NCBI RefSeq assembly: GCF_018811945.1
Contig: NZ_JACRVU010000005.1
Span: forward strand, 1 to 64,000
DNA length: 64,000 bases
Direction: 5' to 3'
From: Gluconobacter sp. P1C6_b
GTDB taxonomy: Bacteria; Pseudomonadota; Alphaproteobacteria; Acetobacterales; Acetobacteraceae
Position numbers and translations under genes: made by a program
Notes under the pieces: generated by a model
Seen by the model: the letters and a program-made list of their open reading frames with translations, nothing else
What the model was told of the DNA's origin: nothing
Database searches by the model: none
In this document: positions 11,985 through 20,920 of the stretch, in pieces
How the letters are laid out: the number at the start of each line of letters is the position of its first letter
Position numbering within the stretch: position 1 is the first letter of the stretch

Positions 11985-12911
11985 TCAATAGCCGCGTCCG
12001 GTATCAATCACGCCGCTCATGGGTTCACCGGCTTCATAGCGCCGCAGATTGGCAAGAACGGCCTCGGCTGCAGTGTCAGACTGGGCAGCGCTGGCGATAT
12101 GCGGGGTCAGGAAAATGCGCGGATGATCCCAGAACGGATGTTCCGGCGGCAGCGGTTCGGGTGTGGCGACGTCGAGGACAGCCTGTGAAAGCTGGCCGCT
12201 GTCGAGGGCGGGAATCAGATCATCCTGCACGAGATGGCCACCGCGACCACAGTTGATGAGGCAGGCACCTCTGGGCAGTTTTTCAAACAGGCTGCGATTG
12301 AGAATGCCGCGCGTGGCGTCCGTCAGGGGGACGAGACAGACGAGAATGTCGGTTTCCGCGAGGAAATCGTCCAGCTCCCCTGCCCCGGCAAAGGACTTTA
12401 CGCCCGGAACCTCGCGGCGACTGCGGCTCCAGCCCCGGCATTCATAGCCAAAGGAGACGAGCTTCTCCAGAACCGGACTCCCTAGCTCTCCCATCCCCAT
12501 GAGGCCGACGCGATAGAGTTTCGCCGGACGGTTATGCGAGCCATCCCAGACATGCTCGCGCTGCTGGCGGGCATAGCGGAACATGTCACGGTGAAAAGAC
12601 AGCACCGCCCACAGGACATATTCGACCATACCCTCCACCAGACTGCTCTCCACCATACGGATGATCTGCACGCCCGGCGGCACATTGGCGAGATTGAGCT
12701 GGTCGATCCCCGCGCCCAGCGAAAACAGGACCTCAAGATTGGGAAAAAGCGTGGCGAGATCGTCCGGCGTCTTCCAGGCCGCGAGATAGCGCACATTCTC
12801 TTTCGGACCGGTTTCCGGCCAGATATGGAGCGGGATATCGGGACGAGCCTTCGCGAACTTCTCGCTCCAGACCTTCGCGCGTTCGGGCGTGTGATGGAAG
12901 ACGATCGACAT
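11985..12911 (-). CDS. ghrA: Glyoxylate/hydroxypyruvate reductase A-type 2-hydroxyacid dehydrogenase
   Basis: A 308-residue D-2-hydroxyacid dehydrogenase resembling GhrA, which reduces glyoxylate to glycolate and hydroxypyruvate to glycerate with NADPH. It has a Rossmann site (VGLMGMGELGSPVLEKL). The catalytic set is Arg in LINCGRGGHLVQ, Glu in ATPEPLPPEHPF and His in LTPHIASAA. The neighbouring cluster makes or consumes glyoxylate through an aminotransferase, so a role in glyoxylate disposal is plausible but inferred; ketogluconate reduction, common in acetic acid bacteria, is an alternative. It appears monocistronic. Confidence 0.85.
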   Translation of the reverse strand: MSIVFHHTPERAKVWSEKFAKARPDIPLHIWPETGPKENVRYLAAWKTPDDLATLFPNLEVLFSLGAGIDQLNLANVPPGVQIIRMVESSLVEGMVEYVLWAVLSFHRDMFRYARQQREHVWDGSHNRPAKLYRVGLMGMGELGSPVLEKLVSFGYECRGWSRSRREVPGVKSFAGAGELDDFLAETDILVCLVPLTDATRGILNRSLFEKLPRGACLINCGRGGHLVQDDLIPALDSGQLSQAVLDVATPEPLPPEHPFWDHPRIFLTPHIASAAQSDTAAEAVLANLRRYEAGEPMSGVIDTGRGY

Positions 12912-13067
12912 TCTGCGTGCTCTCCAGCCGGAAATCTATGCCGGAATGCTCGCGCCATGGGGAATTCGGATCAACCCCGCACACCCGTTTGTGTATGGCG
13001 AATTGTCGGAAACGCAGATCGGGTTCGGGCGTAGAGGGAGCTGGATCTCATACAGGAGGGCAGGATC

Positions 13068-13256
13068 ATGCCTCGTGGAGACAAGTCAGCCTATACGGAC
13101 AAGCAGAAGCGTCAGGCCGAGCATATCGAGGCAGGCTACGAAAAACGTGGCGTCCCGGAGAAGGAAGCCGAACGCCGGGCCTGGGCTACTGTCAACAAGG
13201 AAGACGGCGGCGGGAAGAAAAGCGGTTCGGGCCGGAAGAATCATCCGAAAGAATAG
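13068..13256 (+). CDS. Small charged protein, 'plasmid stabilization' family
   Basis: A 62-residue, very hydrophilic protein starting MPRGDKSAYTDKQKRQAEH, with RRAWATVNKEDGGGKKSGSG near the end. The ATG is preceded by AGGAGG with good spacing. Closely similar small proteins are often labelled 'plasmid stabilization protein', although that name is not backed by a demonstrated function; the Lys/Gly-rich tail resembles stress-associated small basic proteins. Not a toxin or antitoxin of a recognisable family, and no partner gene is adjacent. Its last bases enter a long inverted repeat shared with the convergent aminotransferase gene. Confidence 0.8.
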   Translation: MPRGDKSAYTDKQKRQAEHIEAGYEKRGVPEKEAERRAWATVNKEDGGGKKSGSGRKNHPKE

Positions 13257-13270
13257 GTTTCCGGCCCGAA
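13226..13270. terminator. Long inverted repeat between convergent genes
   Basis: A perfect 12-base inverted repeat (TTCGGGCCGGAA at 13226-13237, complement at 13259-13270) with a 21-base loop spans the stop of the small gene and ends just before the convergent aminotransferase stop. There is no T-run, so it is a candidate bidirectional 3'-end hairpin, not a classical intrinsic terminator. Confidence 0.45.
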
Positions 13271-13276
13271 GACCAA

Positions 13277-14509
13277 TCAGGCTGCGTCCCAGGCAGCGCG
13301 GGCGGCATCCACGCCTGCGCCGCGGTTGAGTGTTACGCCTTCGCTGGCCAGCACGGAGTCGAGAGCGGCGAGCGTCAGCAGGACCTTGTCCTTGCGGGCA
13401 TTGACGCCCATTGCGCCGATGCGCCAGATCTTGCCGGTCAGCGGACCGAAGGATGAGACGATCTCGATCCCGAAATCGTCTCGCATGAGCTGTCGGATGC
13501 GGGCATTGTCCACACCTTCCGGAACCCAGACGCCCGTGACATTGTTCATGCGGGTTGTGTCGTCGCCATAAACCTTCAGGCCCATGGCGCGCAGGCCGGC
13601 GACCATGGCGCGCCCTGCCCTCACATGACGGGCAACACGGGCTTCCACACCCTCTTCCACGACCAGACGCGCCGTTTCACGAGCAGCGTAGAGCATGGAC
13701 GTGGCTTCGGTATGATGGTTCATCCGCGCCGGAGACCAGTAATTCATCAGCATCGCCAGATCGAAATAGTTCGACTGAATGACCGGGCCATCGCCCTGCT
13801 GCTGGCCGGTGGCGATCCCGGCTTCGTCATGGCGGCGCTTGAGAATCGCGGCAACGGCACGGTCTGACAGCGTAATGGGCGCGGAGCCCGGAGGACCATT
13901 CAGACATTTCTGAAGACCGGCCGTGGCGACGTCTATGTTCCAGGCATCGGTCTCGAACGTCATGCCGCCGAGCGTGGCTGTGGCATCTACATAGAACAGC
14001 ACGTCATGTTTGCGGCAGATGCGACCGATCTCTTCCAGAGGCTGGGCCGTGGTGGTGGAGGTATCGCCATGAACACAGGCGACCAGACCGGGCTGGTGCT
14101 CGATAATGGCAGCTTCGATAAGCGCCGGATCGACGACCTGCCCCCAGTCCACATCCACCGTGCAGGGGATACCGCCGCAGCGATGGACGATTTCCGTCAG
14201 CAGCAGGCCAAAGCGGCCAAAGCGCGGAATGACGACCTTCATGCCCGGCGAGACCAGTGACACCAGCGCGGCTTCAATGGCCGAACGGGCAGAACCGTTC
14301 ACCAGCAGCGTCCAGTGGTTCTTCGTGCGGAAGACCTCGCGATACAGGGCCATGACCTCATCCATATAGGCGGTCATTTCCGGGTCCATCTGTCCGATCA
14401 CGTCATAGGACATGGCGCGGAGGATGCGCGGGTGGACGTTGGTCGGCCCCGCCCCCATCAGCAGACGGGACGGCGGATCGAGCTGGGCAAAAGTTGCGGG
14501 ATGGGTCAT
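13277..14509 (-). CDS. Class V aminotransferase, (S)-ureidoglycine-glyoxylate type
   Basis: A 410-residue PLP enzyme of the alanine/serine-glyoxylate aminotransferase family (PucG/HpxJ branch). The PLP lysine is Lys201 in the GLQKCLNGPPGS segment, preceded by the YVDATATLGG phosphate/Asp region. PucG/HpxJ transfers the amino group of (S)-ureidoglycine to glyoxylate, giving oxalurate and glycine. Its ATG overlaps the stop of the upstream M20 hydrolase (ATGA), whose expected product is ureidoglycine; this neighbour is the main reason for preferring the ureide role over a photorespiratory-type serine aminotransferase. Confidence 0.8.
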   Translation of the reverse strand: MTHPATFAQLDPPSRLLMGAGPTNVHPRILRAMSYDVIGQMDPEMTAYMDEVMALYREVFRTKNHWTLLVNGSARSAIEAALVSLVSPGMKVVIPRFGRFGLLLTEIVHRCGGIPCTVDVDWGQVVDPALIEAAIIEHQPGLVACVHGDTSTTTAQPLEEIGRICRKHDVLFYVDATATLGGMTFETDAWNIDVATAGLQKCLNGPPGSAPITLSDRAVAAILKRRHDEAGIATGQQQGDGPVIQSNYFDLAMLMNYWSPARMNHHTEATSMLYAARETARLVVEEGVEARVARHVRAGRAMVAGLRAMGLKVYGDDTTRMNNVTGVWVPEGVDNARIRQLMRDDFGIEIVSSFGPLTGKIWRIGAMGVNARKDKVLLTLAALDSVLASEGVTLNRGAGVDAARAAWDAA

Positions 14510-15741
14510 GACTGGAACTCCTTGACGAAGGCAAGCAGCGCGCGGTGGGCGAGATCGACATCTCCCACGCGGACGGTTTCATCGGGATGATGGCTCAGGC
14601 CGCCGGGACTGCGAATGAACAGCATCCCCATCGGGCACAGATCGACCATGGCCATGGCGTCGTGACCGGCGCCGCTTAGAAGGCGCTGGGCCGGGCGACC
14701 GGTGACGCTCGTGACGGCCCGCGCCAGACCTTCCACCAGTTCAGGTGCGCAGGCGGCGGCAGGCAGATGCTGGGGCGGGTCGAACGAGATCCCCAGACCG
14801 CGCCGGGCCGCAATGGCCTGCAAATCGGTGCGGATCGCTTCGGCCATGGTATCGCGGGCTTCGTTGGTTTCGGCCCGCATATCCAGTGAGAAACGGACTT
14901 CGCCAGGGATGACGTTTGACGTGTTTGGCGCAACGTCGATCTGACCAACGGTAGCGACCTGCGTGGCGCCGCCTGAGGCACCATTCCGTTCGACAGCCAG
15001 GATCATTTCGGCCGCTGCCGCCAAGGCGTCCTGACGCATGCTCATGGGAGTCGTGCCAGCATGGTCGGACTGGCCGCTGATGGTGACGCGCTGACGGGTC
15101 TGGGCAGCGATGGCGGTGACGACGCCGATCTCGCCATCCATGCTTTCGATGGCGGGCCCCTGCTCGATATGGGGTTCAATATAGGCGATCAGCTCATCCG
15201 GGCGGCGGGCGGCATCTGTCAGACAGGCAGGATCGAGACCGTAACGGATCATGGCGTCGGCCATGGTCACACCCGACGCATCCGTCATATTTTCAGGAAT
15301 GGACTCGATCAGCCCGGCCATGGCACGGGAGCAGATCATGGGTGCCGCAAAACGCGAGCCTTCCTCATCCCCGAAGCCCATGACTTCGATGGCGAATGGC
15401 AGGCGCGTGCCTTCTTCATGCAGGGCCGAAACAAGCTCGATTCCCAGCATGACGCCCAGATTCCCGTCGAAGGCACCCCCATTGCGGACAGTATCGAGAT
15501 GGGAGCCGATCATCAGCGCCGGAGCGCCGGGCATCAGGCCCTCATAGCGTCCAATCAGGCTCCCGGCCGCGTCCAGACGGGTGGTCAGACCGGCTTCTTC
15601 CATCCACTGCGCGACCTGTGCGAGGGTCCGCTGATAGGCGGGGCCGAGCCAGAAACGGAACAGACTGCCCGGTGTCTCGCTGAACGGGACATCCGCGAGA
15701 ATACGGCACCGCTCGACGGCGCGGGCTCCGTGGGCTGTCAT
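14506..15741 (-). CDS. M20-family amidohydrolase, allantoate amidohydrolase-like
   Basis: A 411-residue binuclear-metal hydrolase of the hydantoinase/carbamoylase branch of peptidase M20 (AllC, PucF, HpxK). Metal ligands appear in MIGSHLDTVRNGGAFDGNLG and GFGDEEGSRF, and a dimerisation region carries SDHAGTTPMSMRQDAL. The expected reaction is allantoate to (S)-ureidoglycine with release of ammonia and CO2. I used the ATG at 15741, which has AGGAG at ideal spacing; the ATG at 15789 is longer and lacks one. It is the first gene of a two-gene minus-strand operon, divergent from the LysR gene. An N-carbamoyl-amino-acid hydrolase is the main alternative. Confidence 0.8.
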   Translation of the reverse strand: MTAHGARAVERCRILADVPFSETPGSLFRFWLGPAYQRTLAQVAQWMEEAGLTTRLDAAGSLIGRYEGLMPGAPALMIGSHLDTVRNGGAFDGNLGVMLGIELVSALHEEGTRLPFAIEVMGFGDEEGSRFAAPMICSRAMAGLIESIPENMTDASGVTMADAMIRYGLDPACLTDAARRPDELIAYIEPHIEQGPAIESMDGEIGVVTAIAAQTRQRVTISGQSDHAGTTPMSMRQDALAAAAEMILAVERNGASGGATQVATVGQIDVAPNTSNVIPGEVRFSLDMRAETNEARDTMAEAIRTDLQAIAARRGLGISFDPPQHLPAAACAPELVEGLARAVTSVTGRPAQRLLSGAGHDAMAMVDLCPMGMLFIRSPGGLSHHPDETVRVGDVDLAHRALLAFVKEFQS

Positions 15742-15814
15742 GGGGGCTCCTGTCCGGGAGGTGTCAAGGAAGGGAAACTTTGCGCTCATAACGGAAGCAG
15801 ATCAAGTTGACCTG

Positions 15815-15840
15815 CCAATAAATATGGTACCACATATTGG
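15815..15840. promoter_or_regulatory. Candidate operator in the divergent ureide promoter region
   Basis: Two overlapping dyads lie in the 100-base gap between the M20 hydrolase and LysR genes. CCAATA and TATTGG flank 14 bases (15815-15840), and inside it ATATGGTACCACAT (15822-15835) is palindromic except for one pair. The AT-rich arms suit a LysR-type T-N11-A box; the TGGTACCA core also recalls GntR/FadR-family sites. A -35-like TTGACC (15807-15812) is adjacent. The function is inferred. Confidence 0.5.
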
Positions 15841-15841
15841 C

Positions 15842-16726
15842 ATGAAAGATCAGATGCATCTCGATCCGTTCCATCTGCAATCCTTTCTCGCCGTCGCGGA
15901 GACGCTGCATTTCACATCCGCCGCGCAGAGCCAGGGGGTGAGCCAGTCCACCATCAGCCAGCATGTCAGCCGGCTGGAGGAGCAGCTTGGCACGCGCCTT
16001 CTGGCCCGCAGCACCAAGAGCGTCCGGCTGACGGAAGATGGCATGGCGCTGATCGGTCTGGCCCGGCAGCTTCTTCAGTGCGAGGACAGTATTCTCTCCC
16101 GTTTCCGTCAGGAAACACCCCGCGGAACGATCCGGCTGGGTGTGACGGAAGACCTGCTTCTGACGCGGTTCCCTGAAATTCTCGGAACATTCCGCGCCTC
16201 CCATCCGTCGCTTCAGATCACCATGACGGTCGGTCTGTCAGCATATCTGGCCCGGCTGCTGGATCAGGGGGAGCTGGACGTCTGGTGCGGGATGCGGCGC
16301 ACGACGGAGACTCGCGGACAGAAACTCTGGACCGAGGACATGCGCTGGTACGCGCCCGCGGGAACAAAATTTCCGGCGGAGCAGTCCATTCCGCTCGTGA
16401 CATTCCCCGATGGCAGCGTCACCCGACGCCTGGCGATCGAGACGCTCAACAAAGCCGGGCGGGCGTGGCATCTGGCCTTTACCAGCGGCAGTCTCGGTGC
16501 GCTTCTGGCGGCTGTGCGCGCCGGATATGGTGTGACCCCGCAACCGGCGTTCCTGCGCAATGCGGAACATCTGCCTCATTGTGCCCCGGGATTGCTGCCG
16601 GAAATGCCGCAGGTGGAGTTCATCGCCTCAACCCGTCATCAGACCGCGCAGGGCCCGGAAGAACTGCTGATCCGTACGCTCTGCGCCCATATCCCCCGCC
16701 TGCAACCCGATCTCCTGCCCCTGTAA
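15842..16726 (+). CDS. LysR-family transcriptional regulator of the ureide cluster
   Basis: A LysR-type regulator of 294 residues. The N-terminal winged helix-turn-helix spans about residues 8-65 (LQSFLAVAETLHFTSAAQ, STISQHVSRLEEQLG); the periplasmic-binding-like sensor domain begins near residue 90 (RGTIRLGVTEDLLL). The start is taken at 15842; the ATG four codons later is equally possible and neither has a strong ribosome site. It is divergent from the M20/aminotransferase pair and 13 bases ahead of the HpxW-like gene, so it probably controls both arms. The inducer is unknown; a ureide or oxamate is a reasonable guess. Confidence 0.88.
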   Translation: MKDQMHLDPFHLQSFLAVAETLHFTSAAQSQGVSQSTISQHVSRLEEQLGTRLLARSTKSVRLTEDGMALIGLARQLLQCEDSILSRFRQETPRGTIRLGVTEDLLLTRFPEILGTFRASHPSLQITMTVGLSAYLARLLDQGELDVWCGMRRTTETRGQKLWTEDMRWYAPAGTKFPAEQSIPLVTFPDGSVTRRLAIETLNKAGRAWHLAFTSGSLGALLAAVRAGYGVTPQPAFLRNAEHLPHCAPGLLPEMPQVEFIASTRHQTAQGPEELLIRTLCAHIPRLQPDLLPL

Positions 16727-16739
16727 GGATGCCCCCGTC

Positions 16740-18332
16740 ATGCTGACTCCCAATGCCTTAGGCGGAATGGTTACGTCTCCGCATCATCTCGCCAGTCAGG
16801 CAGGGCTGGATGTTCTGCGTGAGGGGGGAACGGCGATTGAGGCGGTCGTGGCTACAGCCTCTACGCTGGCAGTGGTTTATCCGCACATGACGGGGCTGGG
16901 CGGCGATGCGTTCTGGCTGATCTGCTACCCCGATGGCCGGACCGTGGCCATCGACGCCTGCGGAGCACTGGCCATGGGAGCGGAACACGCGTTCTATGCC
17001 GAGGCCGGACACACCACCATCCCCTGGCGCGGCGGTCTGGCGGCCAACACGGTGGCAGGAACGGTTTCGGGCTGGGAAACGGCACTGGAACTGAGCAGCG
17101 GGATCCGTGATCCCCTGCCACTAGACCGGCTGCTGCGCGACGCCATCCATTATGCGGAAAACGGGCGTGTAGTCTCCGAAAGCGAAGGAGCACTTCTGGC
17201 GCAAAAACAGCCGGAGCTGATGTCGGATCCGACGCTGGCGCGGATCTGTTTTCCCGACGGCAAGCCTTGGACAGCGGGCAGTATCCGCAAATCGCCCGAA
17301 CTGGCCCAGACGCTGAGGATGCTGAACCGGGACGGGTTGCGGAGTTTTTATAACGGGCCGCTGGCGCGCAGTCTGGCCGCCGATCTTGCCGCGGCAGGCA
17401 GTCCGGTCCGGTCTCTGGATCTTCTGGCGCATCGGGCTGAGGTCAAGGAACCGCTGCACGTCCAGACGAGCGATGGCTTTCTTTACAACACCGCCCCTCC
17501 CACACAGGGTGTGGCCTCGCTTCTGATTCTGGCTCTGTCGGATCATCTCAGTCGTGCGGACGGGCCGGAAAGCTTTGCGCATGTGCATGGTCTGGTTGAA
17601 GCGACCAAGCAGGCATTCCTCTACCGCAACCGCCATACGGATGGCAGCGAACACTCCGAGGCACTGGCCCGGGAACTGCTGGCCGATCCGGCACGACTGG
17701 AAGCGATGGCGTCCCGCATTTCCATGACCCACGCCCTGCCCTGGACCGAGAAAACGCAATGGGGCGACACGACGTGGATGGGTGCGATCGACCGTGAAGG
17801 CGTTGCAGTCAGCATGATCCAGAGCCTGTATTTCGAATTCGGCTCCGGCGTAATGCTGCCGCAGAGCGGGCTGTTCTGGCAGAACCGCGGATCATCCTTC
17901 CGGCTGGCTCATTCGGGCTGGAACATCCTGCGCCCCGGCGCCAAACCGTTCCATACGCTCAACCCCGCTGCGGCCCGGCTGCGGGACGGGCGCACGATGG
18001 TCTATGGCACCATGGGCGGCGAAGGCCAGCCCCAGACACAAGCCGCGATCTTCAGCCGGCATGTCCGCTATGGCGTGCCGCTTCAGGAAGCCATCTGTCG
18101 TCCACGCTGGCTGCTCGGGCGGACCTGGGGAGACGAAAGCCTGTCGTTCAAGGTGGAACCGGGATTCAGTCCGGGCGTCATGTCGCAGCTTGAGTCAGCC
18201 GGGCATACCGTCGAGGCACTGTCTGAGCAGTCCATCATCATGGGTCATGCAGGCGCGCTGATCCGCCACGAAAACGGACGGCTTGAGGGTGCCACCGATC
18301 CTCGCAGTGACGGAGCCGTTGCCGCGTGGTGA
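16740..18332 (+). CDS. Gamma-glutamyltranspeptidase-fold hydrolase, HpxW-like (oxamate amidohydrolase candidate)
   Basis: A 530-residue Ntn-hydrolase of the gamma-glutamyltransferase family. The self-cleavage/nucleophile Thr is expected at residue 344 in QWGDTTWMGAIDREGV, matching the family's TT motif, and GTMGGEGQPQTQAAI is the conserved C-terminal glycine motif. There is no signal peptide, unlike periplasmic GGT, which agrees with Klebsiella HpxW, a cytoplasmic oxamate amidohydrolase giving oxalate and ammonia. Context with an AtzE/AtzG-like pair and ureide genes supports that assignment. Its end overlaps the following symporter gene by seven bases. Substrate is inferred; another gamma-glutamyl or amide substrate remains possible. 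Confidence 0.75.
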   Translation: MLTPNALGGMVTSPHHLASQAGLDVLREGGTAIEAVVATASTLAVVYPHMTGLGGDAFWLICYPDGRTVAIDACGALAMGAEHAFYAEAGHTTIPWRGGLAANTVAGTVSGWETALELSSGIRDPLPLDRLLRDAIHYAENGRVVSESEGALLAQKQPELMSDPTLARICFPDGKPWTAGSIRKSPELAQTLRMLNRDGLRSFYNGPLARSLAADLAAAGSPVRSLDLLAHRAEVKEPLHVQTSDGFLYNTAPPTQGVASLLILALSDHLSRADGPESFAHVHGLVEATKQAFLYRNRHTDGSEHSEALARELLADPARLEAMASRISMTHALPWTEKTQWGDTTWMGAIDREGVAVSMIQSLYFEFGSGVMLPQSGLFWQNRGSSFRLAHSGWNILRPGAKPFHTLNPAAARLRDGRTMVYGTMGGEGQPQTQAAIFSRHVRYGVPLQEAICRPRWLLGRTWGDESLSFKVEPGFSPGVMSQLESAGHTVEALSEQSIIMGHAGALIRHENGRLEGATDPRSDGAVAAW

Positions 18333-19585
18333 GAGCTCTGGCCGGAAACCTGTTCGCGCAGGTTGTACTGGCGACGGTGCTCGGCCTTGGAGCCGGGCTG
18401 TTCTTCCCGGCTCTCGCGGATGATGTGGGATGGATGACGGCGCTGTTCATGCGCCTCATCATCATGGCGGTCGGGCCGCTGCTGTTCTGTATCGTAACGC
18501 TCGGGATCCTCGGCGCCGGATCGCTGAAAACGGTCGGGCGACTGGGGGGACAGGCCCTGCTCTATTTCGAGATCATGACGACGCTCGCGCTTGGCGTGGC
18601 GGTTCTGGTGGCGATGGGGCTCGGGATCGGTCAAGGCGTCGGATTTGTACCGACGGCAGAGGACGCCCGGATGATCGCCTCCTATGGCGACCATGCACAG
18701 AACCTGCGGGCCGGGGGCATCAGCGGATTCCTCCTCTCCCTCATCCCCCGGACACCGGCAGAGGCCTTCACACAGGGGAATGTGCTTCAAATCCTGGTTT
18801 TCGCGATTTTTGCGGGGTGCTGCCTGAGCGGCATGGGGGAGCGCGGCGCACCTCTGGTCCGGCTGATCGAAAGTGTCTCCGAACTGTTTTCGCGCATGAT
18901 GGGCGTCATCATCCGCGTGGCCCCTCTGGGCGTGTTCGGCGCGATGGTGACGACAACGGCGCGCTATGGGCTGGAGACCATCGGGCATCTGGCCGGCTTC
19001 ACAGCGCTGTATTTCCTGCTGGTGGGTCTCTTTATCGTTGGCGCGCTGGGCGGGGGGCTTCGGCTGGCGGGCGTCAGTCCGCTGCGGTTTGCGCGTTATT
19101 TCCGTGAAGAACTCCTGATTGTCGCCACGACCACGGCATCGGACGCGGTTCTGCCCAGTCTGATGACCAAGCTCGAAAAACTCGGTGTGGAACGTCAGGT
19201 CGTGGGGATTGTGGTCCCGGCCGGGTATTCGCTCAATCTGGATGCGCTGTCGATCTATCTGGGGCTGGCGGTCATCTTTCTGGCCAATGCCACCGACACG
19301 CATCTGACACTCTGGCAGATCGCAACACTACTGGTGACAGCGCTGATCACGTCCAAGGGCGCACACGGCATTCCAGGTTTTGCTATCGTCATTCTGGCGG
19401 CAACGCTGGCGAGCGTGCCCTCCATTCCACCCGCAAGTCTGGTGATGCTTCTGGCCGTGGATTGGTTTGCGGGAATCGCACGGGCCGTGGGCAATTTCGC
19501 AGGAAACTGCGTCGCCCCGGTTCTGATCGCCGCATGGGAAAGGCGCCTCGACCACACGAAAATGGCCGAGGCGCTGGATCGCTAA
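18326..19585 (+). CDS. Dicarboxylate/amino acid:cation symporter (DAACS family)
   Basis: A 419-residue GltP/DctA-type secondary transporter with about eight transmembrane helices and two hairpin loops. The family's serine-rich hairpin is replaced by TTTASDAVLPSLMTKLEKLGV (19130 region), and the GYSLNLDALSIYLGLAVIFLANATD substrate/cation-binding helix is intact. The start is GTG at 18326, overlapping the HpxW-like gene, so the two are translated together. It probably imports the anionic substrate of the cluster (oxamate, oxalurate or a related acid) with protons or sodium; that link is inferred. It ends exactly where the convergent amidase gene ends. Confidence 0.88.
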   Translation: MVRALAGNLFAQVVLATVLGLGAGLFFPALADDVGWMTALFMRLIIMAVGPLLFCIVTLGILGAGSLKTVGRLGGQALLYFEIMTTLALGVAVLVAMGLGIGQGVGFVPTAEDARMIASYGDHAQNLRAGGISGFLLSLIPRTPAEAFTQGNVLQILVFAIFAGCCLSGMGERGAPLVRLIESVSELFSRMMGVIIRVAPLGVFGAMVTTTARYGLETIGHLAGFTALYFLLVGLFIVGALGGGLRLAGVSPLRFARYFREELLIVATTTASDAVLPSLMTKLEKLGVERQVVGIVVPAGYSLNLDALSIYLGLAVIFLANATDTHLTLWQIATLLVTALITSKGAHGIPGFAIVILAATLASVPSIPPASLVMLLAVDWFAGIARAVGNFAGNCVAPVLIAAWERRLDHTKMAEALDR

Positions 19586-20920
19586 TCAGATCAGACGGGC
19601 TTCTACCAGCCCGTCCGTTTCCAGCTTTTCCGCCAAGGCAAAAAGCTGGTCCTCACGCCCCGGACGCGCGATCAGCTGGGCACCGAGCGGCAGACCCGCA
19701 ACCTTCATCGGGACCGTCAGAACCGGGAAACCCGCAAGCGTCAGGGGTTGCGTGTAAAGCCCCAGATTGGCACGGGCAGAGACCATCTTGCCGCCGATTT
19801 CGATTTCCGGCTGATCGAAACGTGGCGCCTCGCCGACAAGAGCTGGAGCGAGCAGGATCTCCGTCTTCGCAAAAGCCTCGTGCATGCGATCACGGAACCA
19901 GTGACGCAGACGATGGGCCTGAAAGATCAGCGTGGACGGCAGAAGAGCCCCGGCCAGAAGCCGATCCCGGACAGCGGGATCATAGTCTGCAGCCTGGGTG
20001 CGCAGACGTCCGAGATGCTGCCCCGCCCCTTCGGAGGCGCTGATGACGAAAGCCGCAGCCCGCGCCCGCGCCACTTCCGGGAGTTCGACGACATCCGTGG
20101 CTCCCAGCGCCATGGAGAGCGTATCGATCGCGGTCTGCATCGGCGCAGACATGTTCTCTCCGAACCATCCGCCCAGACGGGCAATGCGCAGACTGCCCAC
20201 ATCCACGTCCGCCAGAGATCTGGCGCAGAGGGCTTCAAAACAGGCTTTCAGGCCGCCTGCACTATCGGCAAACGGACCAACCGTATCGAGGCTCGGCACG
20301 AACGGATAACTGCCTTCAACGGACAGACGCCCCTGTGTCGCCCGCAGACCCCAGATCCCACAGAGCGATGCCGGAACGCGGATGGAGCCGTTCGTATCGG
20401 ACCCAAGACCGATAGAGAACATGCGCGCCGCCACACCCGCTGCCGAACCACCTGACGACCCGCCGGCCAGACGCTCGGGAGCATGCGGATTGCGGGTATT
20501 ACCGTAATGGGCGTTGATCGTGGCGAACCCGTAGGCAAACTCGTCCATGTTCGTCAGCGCAATGGGGATGGCCCCGGCCGCGATCATGTGAGCAACAAGC
20601 GTTGCATCCTGCGTGGCTGGCGGGTCATTGGCGAGAACCTTCGACCCGGCCGTCGTAATTTCCCCACGGACATCGAACAGATCCTTGATGCCAAAGGGCA
20701 CTCCGGCGAGCGGCCCCGGATCCTGCCCCTGCAGCACTAGGCGATCAACCCGCTCGGCAGCTTCCAGCGCACGATGCATCAGCAGGCGCGTGACGCAATT
20801 ATAGTCTTTGTCCCGTGCCTCGATATCGGCCAGGGTCTTTACGGTCAGGTCGCGGGCGGAAATCTCGCCTTTGCGCACACTGGCCGCGAGCGCGAGAGTG
20901 CGCTGCTGAAGGCCGCTCAT
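19586..20920 (-). CDS. AtzE/HpxY-like amidase-signature hydrolase
   Basis: A 444-residue amidase-signature enzyme. The Ser-cisSer-Lys triad is visible: Lys in GVPFGIKDLFDV, cis-Ser in LAGGSSGGSAAGVAA, and nucleophilic Ser in GSDTNGSIRVPASLCG. In Pseudomonas ADP, AtzE hydrolyses 1-carboxybiuret and needs the small AtzG; Klebsiella hpxXY encodes a homologous pair. The same layout occurs here: a DUF4089 gene directly upstream whose stop overlaps this ATG (ATGA). Substrate is therefore likely a carboxylated or oxamate-type ureide. GatA is excluded by the lack of gatB/C context and by the partner gene. Confidence 0.82.
   Translation of the reverse strand: MSGLQQRTLALAASVRKGEISARDLTVKTLADIEARDKDYNCVTRLLMHRALEAAERVDRLVLQGQDPGPLAGVPFGIKDLFDVRGEITTAGSKVLANDPPATQDATLVAHMIAAGAIPIALTNMDEFAYGFATINAHYGNTRNPHAPERLAGGSSGGSAAGVAARMFSIGLGSDTNGSIRVPASLCGIWGLRATQGRLSVEGSYPFVPSLDTVGPFADSAGGLKACFEALCARSLADVDVGSLRIARLGGWFGENMSAPMQTAIDTLSMALGATDVVELPEVARARAAAFVISASEGAGQHLGRLRTQAADYDPAVRDRLLAGALLPSTLIFQAHRLRHWFRDRMHEAFAKTEILLAPALVGEAPRFDQPEIEIGGKMVSARANLGLYTQPLTLAGFPVLTVPMKVAGLPLGAQLIARPGREDQLFALAEKLETDGLVEARLI

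Noticed and set aside
13068-13256. Toxin-antitoxin system at the small 'plasmid stabilization' gene
   Set aside because: There is no partner gene, and the protein has no toxin or antitoxin fold; the name is a historical label.
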